Shown here: positions 44,565-49,073 of the stretch, one piece after another
Layout: every line of letters starts with the position of its first letter
Position numbering within the stretch: the stretch's first letter is position 1
Source of the DNA: an uncultured Clostridia bacterium
GTDB lineage: Bacteria > Bacillota > Clostridia > Oscillospirales > Ruminococcaceae
DNA: 49,073 nt
Direction of reading: 5' to 3'
NCBI GenBank assembly: GCA_947631115.1
Contig: CANRKB010000013.1
Coordinates: 1 to 49,073 of the forward strand
Made by a program: the position numbers and the translations under genes
The notes under the pieces: model-generated
Told to the model about the DNA's origin: nothing
The model's database searches: none
Seen by the model: only the letters and a program-made list of their open reading frames with translations

Positions 44565-44700
44565 TTAGGGAGCGGGGCGTTAGCACCGAAGCAGGGGTAG
44601 CGGGGGCGGCAGCCCCCGCATTCTCCCCCTTCCCCTTCGGGGAAGGGGGCAGGGGGTTGGGGCGAGTGAGCGTTATTGAGAGAAACTGCGTTTGAAAAGA
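44565..44700 (+). repeat. Family D module, copy D6
   Basis: GCGGGGGC/GCCCCCGC hairpin, then CCCCCTTCCCC-TTC-GGGGAAGGGGG, CAGGGGGTTGGGGCGAGTGA, and GTTATTGAGAGAAACTGCG. It has the same orientation as D2 and is opposite to D5, so D5 and D6 form a large inverted pair. Confidence 0.82.
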
Positions 44701-44850
44701 ACCACAAATAAGAGACCGAGGGTTGACAAAACGGTTCGCGTATTTTCATATTTATATAGTATTATGTATAATATTGTCATCAACTCCTCGTCAATTTGCA
44801 CAAGTCAATTGTTTATTTTGTCGAAATTTTGTCGGAATTGTGTGAAAACT

Positions 44851-44880
44851 ATTTACAAATATGTAAATCTGTGTTACAAT
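44851..44880 (+). promoter_or_regulatory. Promoter of the LacI-type regulator with overlapping inverted repeat
   Basis: TTTACA (44852-44857), a 17-base spacer and TACAAT (44875-44880). The -35 lies inside ATTTACA-AATA-TGTAAAT (44851-44868), a 7-bp inverted repeat that could be an autoregulatory operator. A second possible -35, TTGACA, occurs near 44723, without a good -10. Confidence 0.6.
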
Positions 44881-44985
44881 ATAGACGGGAAATGAAATCA
44901 AACCTGATAGGTCGGGCTGTTATATTGAACGCGGAAGCGGTCTTATTGACAGCCGATCTGAATTTTTCATAAAAGGGTGACTAAT

Positions 44986-45981
44986 ATGAATATAACTATA
45001 AAAGATGTTGCAAAGGCGGCAAACGTTTCCGTCGCTACGGTGTCAAGAGTTTTAAACAATAAGAACAACGTTTCCCAGGAGGCGGTGAACGTTGTAAACC
45101 GCGCGGTCGAGGAACTCGGCTACAGCCCGAATTTCCTCGGCAGAGATCTCAGAAAAAGCGAAACAAAGCGTATTCTCGCAATAATCAGCTCCACCGAGCA
45201 GACCTTCTATAACGACGTTCTGCGCGGAATGCAGGACGCTTGCTCGAAAAAGGGCTATGACGTTCTTATTGCAACAACAAGAAACGACCCCGAACATGAG
45301 CTTCATCTGCTCGGAATGTTGTTTTCGAGGGCGGTAGACGGAGCCGTCCTGCTTGCTCCAAAGCTTGACAGCAAGACCATAATCGAGCTTTCGAGAAAAT
45401 ACAAGATCGCCATAGGTCTTGAAAGGCTGAGTACTGACGGCGTTCTTTGCGTGACTATCGACAACGAAAAAGCGGGATACGACGCGACAAAGTACCTTAT
45501 AGGAAAAGGCAGGAAAAGAATTGCGCTCATAACGACCGAGGTCAGAAGCCAGTCTTCTGTCGACCGCGAGAACGGGTATTACAGAGCGCTTAAAGAAGCG
45601 GGACTTCCCATAGACGAAAACCTTATTTATTTCGGAGATTATTCTTCGGACACGGGGCTTAGAGCCTGCGAGCTTTTCCTTGCTCTTCGTGAAAAGCCCG
45701 ACGCTATATTTTCCATCTCCGATACTATTTCCATAGGCGCAATGAACTGCGCCGTACAGCACGGCATAACCATCGGAAAGGATATTCTCTTTATAGGTTT
45801 CGACAATATCGCGTATTCAAGCATGTTTATCCCGAAGCTTTCGACAGTCGACCAGCCGTGTTATCTGCAAGGCAAGACCGTCGCGGAAAAGCTCATGTCA
45901 AACATTGCCAACGATGAACAGGACTCCGGCACCTATATGCTCCCCCATACGCTGATTCTTCGGGAGTCCACGGGCGATTGA
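44986..45981 (+). CDS. LacI/GalR family transcriptional regulator
   Basis: I start at ATG 44986 (MNITIKDVAKAANVSVATVS), with AAAAGGG upstream; a GTG three codons earlier overlaps that site. The 331-residue protein has the LacI HTH (about 4-24), the hinge helix region around NFLGRDLRKSETKRI, and a periplasmic-binding-like effector domain (about 60-331): AIISSTEQTFYNDVLRGMQD, DGAVLLAPKLDS, FSISDTISIGAMNCAVQHGI, IGFDNIAYSSMFIPKLSTVD. The effector is probably a sugar or nucleoside. No sugar-utilisation genes adjoin, so it may regulate at a distance (CcpA-like) or itself. Confidence 0.95.
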   Translation: MNITIKDVAKAANVSVATVSRVLNNKNNVSQEAVNVVNRAVEELGYSPNFLGRDLRKSETKRILAIISSTEQTFYNDVLRGMQDACSKKGYDVLIATTRNDPEHELHLLGMLFSRAVDGAVLLAPKLDSKTIIELSRKYKIAIGLERLSTDGVLCVTIDNEKAGYDATKYLIGKGRKRIALITTEVRSQSSVDRENGYYRALKEAGLPIDENLIYFGDYSSDTGLRACELFLALREKPDAIFSISDTISIGAMNCAVQHGITIGKDILFIGFDNIAYSSMFIPKLSTVDQPCYLQGKTVAEKLMSNIANDEQDSGTYMLPHTLILRESTGD

Positions 45982-46013
45982 CCATAAGTACTTTGACACA
46001 AAGGGGCGGTGCG

Positions 46014-46229
46014 GTGCAGTATATAGTGTACAGTGTACAGTGTACAGTTATTGTGTCCGCCTTGCGGCGGACGATATTAAATTGTTATCGGACTTAAACG
46101 TTTTTGAGCGCAGCCGCAAGAGTTTTTCTCGTGTGCCTATTGTCTGAAAACAATCTAAATAATATCCGCGAAGCGGATACCGAAACTGTACACTGTTCAC
46201 TGTACACTCTCCACTGTATACTGTACAGC
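46014..46229 (+). repeat. Family B repeat, copy B4
   Basis: Left array: GCAGTAT, ATAGTGT, ACAGTGT, ACAGTGT, ACAGTTA. Hairpin GTCCGCC/GGCGGAC; the core has AAATTGTTATCGGACTTAAA, GAGCGCAGCCG and CTCGTGTGCCTATTG. AACAATCTAAA and hairpin ATCCGCGAAGCGGAT follow. Right array: AACTGTA, CACTGTT, CACTGTA, CACTCTC, CACTGTA, TACTGTA. It lies between the LacI-type gene and the iron-sulfur flavoprotein gene. Confidence 0.87.
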
Positions 46230-46283
46230 GTTATGCAGGATCGTGTTCCTAAAATTATAAATAACATTTGGAGGTACGACAAC

Positions 46284-46904
46284 ATGAAAGTTATTCTCGT
46301 CAACGGTTCGCCTAAGGAAAAGGGCTGTACTTATACGGCGCTTTGCGAGGCTGAAAAGACGCTTAAGGAAAACGGGATTGAAACGGAAATTTTTTGGGTA
46401 GGAAAAGCTCCGATAGCGGGCTGCATGGGCTGCGGAGGCTGCGCAAAGCTCGGAAAGTGCGTTGTAAACGACAGCGTGAACGAGTTCACGGAAAAAGCAA
46501 AGGACGCGGACGGGTTTATTTTCGGTTCGCCCGTGCATTACGCCGCCGCTTCGGGCGCGCTCACTTCGTTTATGGACAGGGCGTTTTATTCGGGTAAATC
46601 AAAGCTTGCGGGAAAGCCCGCCGCGGCTGTGGTGAGCTGCCGCAGGGGCGGCGCTTCGGCGGCGTTCGACCAGATAAACAAGTATTTTACTATATCAAGT
46701 ATGCCCGTTGTTTCTTCTCAATATTGGAACCAGGTACACGGAAACACTCCCGAACAGGTCTTGCAGGACGAAGAGGGACTTCAGACAATGCGCACGCTTG
46801 CAAAAAACATGGCGTGGCTGTTAAAGTGCATTGAAGCGGGAAAAGAAAAGGGAATAAACTTCCCCGAAATCGAGCCGCAGATAAAAACAAACTTTATAAG
46901 ATGA
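46284..46904 (+). CDS. Flavodoxin-fold protein with iron-sulfur flavoprotein cysteine motif
   Basis: I start at ATG 46284 (MKVILVNGSPKEKGCTYTAL), with GGAGG 9 nt upstream. The 206-residue protein has the FMN phosphate-binding loop NGSPKEKGCT and the flavin-contact FGSPVHYAAASG. It also has the compact Cys motif Cys47-x2-Cys50-x2-Cys53-x5-Cys59 (CMGCGGCAKLGKC) known from iron-sulfur flavoproteins (ISF), so it may bind one 4Fe-4S cluster next to FMN. It would serve as an electron carrier or reductase in an anaerobe. A ferredoxin gene starts 74 nt downstream and is a plausible redox partner. Confidence 0.9.
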   Translation: MKVILVNGSPKEKGCTYTALCEAEKTLKENGIETEIFWVGKAPIAGCMGCGGCAKLGKCVVNDSVNEFTEKAKDADGFIFGSPVHYAAASGALTSFMDRAFYSGKSKLAGKPAAAVVSCRRGGASAAFDQINKYFTISSMPVVSSQYWNQVHGNTPEQVLQDEEGLQTMRTLAKNMAWLLKCIEAGKEKGINFPEIEPQIKTNFIR

Positions 46905-46906
46905 AA

Positions 46907-46936
46907 TTGAAATTATTGTAAAATCGACAGTATAAA
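46907..46936 (+). promoter_or_regulatory. Promoter candidate for the ferredoxin gene
   Basis: TTGAAA (46907-46912), an 18-base spacer and TATAAA (46931-46936). The leader has TCCTTTG pairing with CAAAGGA of the ribosome binding site, a possible masking hairpin. Confidence 0.5.
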
Positions 46937-46978
46937 ACTTCCGTCCTTTGGGAAAATAACAACAAAGGAGGGATTTTA

Positions 46979-47161
46979 ATGAAAGTAACTGTTGACAGAG
47001 AGGGCTGTATCGGGTGCGGAGTATGCGCGGATATATGCCCCGAAGTTTTCCGGATTGCCGACGACGGGCTGTCGGAGGTAATAGCAAAGCCCGACGGTAA
47101 TGAGGAAAAAGTAGAAGAGGCGGCGGGGTCGTGTCCCGTTGAAGTTATCCATACGGAATAA
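46979..47161 (+). CDS. Single-cluster 4Fe-4S ferredoxin
   Basis: The 60-residue protein has Cys10-IG-Cys13-GV-Cys16 and the late Cys-Pro (SCPVE) that bind one 4Fe-4S cluster; Cys20-Pro is also present. The acidic remainder and RIADDGLSEV fit the monocluster ferredoxins of Clostridia and Thermotoga. It is a low-potential cytoplasmic electron carrier. AAAGGAGGG lies 6 nt before the ATG. It lies between the ISF-like gene and the SCP2 gene, all on one strand. Confidence 0.95.
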   Translation: MKVTVDREGCIGCGVCADICPEVFRIADDGLSEVIAKPDGNEEKVEEAAGSCPVEVIHTE

Positions 47162-47183
47162 AAAGCTGAAAGGAGCTTTAAAA

Positions 47184-47501
47184 ATGACATTTGAGGAAAT
47201 CATGACAAAGGTAAAGGAAAAGGCGAAAGAGATAGACGCGTCGAAAGCGGATTTTCTGGCGGTGCAGGTCAATCTTACGGGAGAAAACGGCGGGGTGTTT
47301 TATGTTGAAGTAAAGGACGGGAAAGTAAACGCCGAGCCGTATGAGTACAACGACAGGAGCTGCGCGATAACGATGACGCCGGAAAACTTTATGAAGTTTT
47401 TAAATGGGAAGCTTGATCCGATTCTGGCGTTTACGACGGGGAAGCTGAAAGTTGAGGGCGACGTAGGAAAAGCGCTGGAATTTTCGAAGCTTATTAAGTA
47501 G
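47184..47501 (+). CDS. SCP2 sterol-binding domain protein
   Basis: I start at ATG 47184 (MTFEEIMTKVKEKAKEIDAS), with AAAGGAG upstream. The 105-residue protein is a single SCP2 domain: FLAVQVNLTGENGGVFYVEV, CAITMTPENFMKFLNGKLDP and AFTTGKLKVEGDVGKALEF are the family pattern. Bacterial stand-alone SCP2 proteins probably bind lipids or acyl chains; the ligand is unknown. It begins 22 nt after the ferredoxin gene. Its stop TAG (47499-47501) is the first three bases of the family A heptamer array A11. Confidence 0.93.
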   Translation: MTFEEIMTKVKEKAKEIDASKADFLAVQVNLTGENGGVFYVEVKDGKVNAEPYEYNDRSCAITMTPENFMKFLNGKLDPILAFTTGKLKVEGDVGKALEFSKLIK

Positions 47502-47741
47502 AGGCTAGAGGCAAGAGGCTAGAGGCTAGAAACTGTTACGAGCGGTAAACAACCTTTCTGCTACCCGACCGCGCCGTAAGGCGCGGTATATGGGTTTCCA
47601 AAGGGCGCATTGCGCCCTTTGGTGGGGGGTGCGGGGGCAAAGCCCCCGCAATCCGCTTCAAAGGCGTGCTTTGAAACGGCAATCCTAGGAGAGGTGCAGA
47701 GCGGGGAACCACCTCAAAAGTAAAATAACTTTCGAGCGGGA
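47499..47741 (-). repeat. Family A repeat, degenerate copy A11
   Basis: Array TAGAGGC, TAGAGGC, AAGAGGC, TAGAGGC, TAGAAAC starts exactly at the SCP2 stop codon. Hairpin ACCGCGCC/GGCGCGGT, an H4 position occupied by CCAAAGGGCG/CGCCCTTTGG, and H3 GCGGGGGC/GCCCCCGC follow. H2 is absent and H1 is mismatched (GCTTCAAAG against CTTTGAAACGGC). The tail is CCTAGGAGAGGTGCAGAGCG. Confidence 0.87.
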
Positions 47742-47756
47742 AAAAATTGTTAACAC

Positions 47757-47790
47757 AAAAAATAACAGCGAAAAAACCTTTCCGCTGTTA
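47757..47790 (-). terminator. Intrinsic terminator of the small membrane protein gene
   Basis: On the minus strand the stem TAACAGCG / CGCTGTTA is followed by TTTTTTG, about 18 nt beyond the stop codon. Confidence 0.85.
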
Positions 47791-47807
47791 CTGTTTACTC
47801 TCCGCTT

Positions 47808-48173
47808 TTACCGCCTGTCAATCAGGTCATAGTCGTCGTCATCGTCGTCCCGATTTTCCTTATTATCAAAAACCTCGTTTTTTGTATACATGCGGTCGTG
47901 GTAGTCGAGATTTACCTGGTGGTTGAGGTCGTAAAGGTCGATGAGCTTGTTTACTATCTTCCTCAGGAATAAAACAAACACAAGCGTAAAGCCGGTAAGA
48001 ATTATTTCGGGTATCGTCCAGTTCGAGGTGACAACGCCTAAAACTATCGTAAGCGCAACTGTTACAAGCCCTACGATAAATGTGGCTCTGGTAAATTTCG
48101 GGTCTTCAACGCCGCGTACCGCCGCCCTGTATATTACAATAATGAGCATAATTACAAATATAATTGAAAGCAT
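47808..48173 (-). CDS. Small membrane protein with acidic C-terminal tail
   Basis: The 121-residue protein has an N-terminal hydrophobic stretch (about 1-16) and two more spans (about 31-50 and 54-72). It then has a basic/charged cytoplasmic segment and a very acidic tail with six consecutive Asp near residue 112. GGGAGA lies before the ATG. I do not recognise the family. The membrane location is clear from hydrophobicity. It diverges from nrdR with separate promoters. Confidence 0.85.
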   Translation of the reverse strand: MLSIIFVIMLIIVIYRAAVRGVEDPKFTRATFIVGLVTVALTIVLGVVTSNWTIPEIILTGFTLVFVLFLRKIVNKLIDLYDLNHQVNLDYHDRMYTKNEVFDNKENRDDDDDDYDLIDRR

Positions 48174-48194
48174 TATATCATCTCCCTATTTCGG

Positions 48195-48223
48195 ATTATA
48201 ACATATAAGTTTTAAATTTGCAA
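48195..48223 (-). promoter_or_regulatory. Promoter of the small membrane protein gene
   Basis: TTGCAA (48223-48218 on the minus strand), a 17-base spacer and TATAAT (48200-48195). Confidence 0.7.
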
Positions 48224-48280
48224 TACATTATTACTAAAGTGTAATATAAAAAAACTTTTTGAAAAATTTCAAGTGAACGG

Positions 48281-48309
48281 TTGAAAAATTAAAATGTTTA
48301 TGTTATAAT
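48281..48309 (+). promoter_or_regulatory. Promoter of nrdR with adjacent inverted repeat
   Basis: TTGAAA (48281-48286), a 17-base spacer and TATAAT (48304-48309). Just after it is ACAATA-TGTAG-TATTGT (48310-48326), an inverted repeat with slight likeness to an NrdR box. Confidence 0.75.
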
Positions 48310-48350
48310 ACAATATGTAGTATTGTTCAATGCCGAAAGGAGTTATTTCA

Positions 48351-48806
48351 ATGAAGTGTCCCGAATGTGGATTTGATGAAAGCAAGGTCATAGACTCGCG
48401 CCCCACGGATAATAAGGTTCGCCGCCGCCGCGAGTGCATACGCTGCGGAGCAAGGTTTACGACCTATGAGATAATCGAGGAAATCCCGCTTATGGTTATT
48501 AAAAAGGATCATACCATCGAGCCGTTCGACCGCGAAAAGCTTGTAGAACGCCTTTGCCGCGCGACAATAAAGCGCCCCGTTTCCCTTGAAACAATTGAAA
48601 ATATGGTCGAGGAAATTGCAAGCGAGCTTAAAAACACGCTCCAGCGCGAGGTGACGTCCGACAGGATAGGCGAGCTTGTATTGCATAAGCTCAAGGAGAT
48701 CGACGACGTTGCATATATCCGCTTTGCGAGCGTTTACCGCGATTTCAACGACATAGACAGCTTTATGAAAATAATTTCCGAGCTTAAGGACACAAAAAAG
48801 TCCTGA
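48351..48806 (+). CDS. nrdR: Transcriptional repressor NrdR
   Basis: I start at ATG 48351 ([20 protein letters not shown]), with AAAGGAG upstream. The 151-residue protein has the zinc ribbon Cys3-Cys6/Cys29-Cys32 and an ATP-cone domain (about 49-139), including [20 protein letters not shown]. NrdR binds ATP or dATP and represses ribonucleotide reductase genes through NrdR boxes. No nrd gene lies in the window. It is followed by a terminator and then a very strong promoter. Confidence 0.98.
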   Translation: MKCPECGFDESKVIDSRPTDNKVRRRRECIRCGARFTTYEIIEEIPLMVIKKDHTIEPFDREKLVERLCRATIKRPVSLETIENMVEEIASELKNTLQREVTSDRIGELVLHKLKEIDDVAYIRFASVYRDFNDIDSFMKIISELKDTKKS

Positions 48807-48828
48807 ACGCAAAGTTTTTGATAAGCGC

Positions 48829-48867
48829 ATTACAGACTGTATGAATTTACAGCCTGTAATTCTTTTT
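48829..48867 (+). terminator. Intrinsic terminator of nrdR
   Basis: Stem ATTACAG-a-CTGTA / TACAG-c-CTGTAAT (48829-48860), followed by TTCTTTTT. Confidence 0.8.
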
Positions 48868-48940
48868 GGTGCAATTATTTTTGCTCAATAAGAATTTCGT
48901 CGAAAAAACAAATTTTTTTAAAAAAATTTCAAAAAACCCC

Positions 48941-48969
48941 TTGACAAATAAAAAGCGGTGTGATATAAT
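48941..48969 (+). promoter_or_regulatory. Very strong promoter, probably of an rRNA operon
   Basis: TTGACA (48941-48946), a 17-base spacer and TATAAT (48964-48969) are perfect consensus. Upstream runs of A and T (48895-48936) look like an UP element. No ribosome binding site or coding start follows in the remaining 100 bases. Confidence 0.85.
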
Positions 48970-48975
48970 AAACAA

Positions 48976-49073
48976 GTCGCCGAAAGAACGGCGGCACGGT
49001 TCCTTGAAAATTGAACAATATGAAAGAACGAATGAACACAGCTGGGAGAGGGAATGCCGAGGGTTTTCAATTC
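48976..49073 (+). ncRNA. Probable rRNA operon leader (5' part, cut by window edge)
   Basis: The transcript contains a GTCGCCG/CGGCGGC-type hairpin, then GTTCCTTGAAAATTGAACAA, a motif often seen in leaders and spacers of rRNA operons in Clostridia, and no coding start. The 5' end of 16S rRNA is not reached. The identification is inferred from promoter strength and this motif. Confidence 0.5.

Noticed and set aside
48976-49073. Start of 16S rRNA
   Set aside because: The conserved 5' end of 16S (AGAGTTTGATC-like) is not present; only a leader can be claimed.

Overview
The window looks like chromosomal DNA of a mid-GC member of the Bacillota, class Clostridia (Oscillospiraceae/Ruminococcus-like). 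This is inferred from near-consensus TTGACA-N17-TATAAT promoters, strong AGGAGG-type ribosome binding sites, lipoprotein signal peptides ending in a lipobox, a PBP1A-type peptidoglycan synthase, YfhO-type envelope proteins, a DUF6017 replication-initiator-like protein and a dnaG-rpoD block. I can support 36 protein genes. No tRNA or rRNA gene is visible, but the right edge carries a very strong promoter and a leader that probably belong to an rRNA operon.

Layout from left to right: an ammonium transporter fused to a P-II domain, GlmS and an alanine/sodium symporter (nitrogen and amino-sugar supply, 0.8-6.7 kb); two surface lipoproteins, one with leucine-rich repeats (7-9 kb); a flavin reductase-like protein, a PHP phosphatase, a transglutaminase-like lipoprotein and PBP1A (9.4-14.5 kb); a DUF3810 membrane protein, YigZ, L31 and phosphoglucomutase (14.7-18.8 kb); the information-processing block dgt-dnaG-rpoD followed by a second rpoD-like sigma gene (20-25.5 kb); two convergent YfhO paralogues (25.9-31.1 kb); serC-DUF6440-serA (32-34.5 kb); an isolated HTH/DUF6017 gene (35.7-36.8 kb); a minus-strand cluster HAD, NusG domain II protein, NAD(P)HX repair enzyme and lipoprotein (37.1-40.2 kb); tgt and an EAL-domain protein (41.1-44.1 kb); a LacI-type regulator, an iron-sulfur flavoprotein-like gene, a ferredoxin and an SCP2 protein (45-47.5 kb); a small membrane protein and NrdR (47.8-48.8 kb).

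The most unusual content is between the genes. Many intergenic regions are mosaics of several repeat families, which I call A to F. A is a multi-hairpin element of about 250-330 bp (about 11 copies) whose stems differ between copies yet stay base-paired. B is an element of about 220 bp bounded by hairpins. C is a cluster of four related 80-90 bp units. D is a C/G-rich hairpin module often joined to A. E is a MITE-like element with terminal inverted repeats and apparent target-site duplications. F is a 22-29 bp hairpin found inside A, B and E. Families A, B and C all carry imperfect 7-bp tandem arrays at their edges (TCTAGCC-, CTGTACA- and CTTACCT-like). In at least five genes (dgt, tgt, the EAL gene, the SCP2 gene and the 37.1 kb lipoprotein) the stop codon itself lies in such an array.

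Limits: everything was read by eye, with no database search. Family names rest on recognised motifs. Repeat boundaries are approximate unless stated otherwise.
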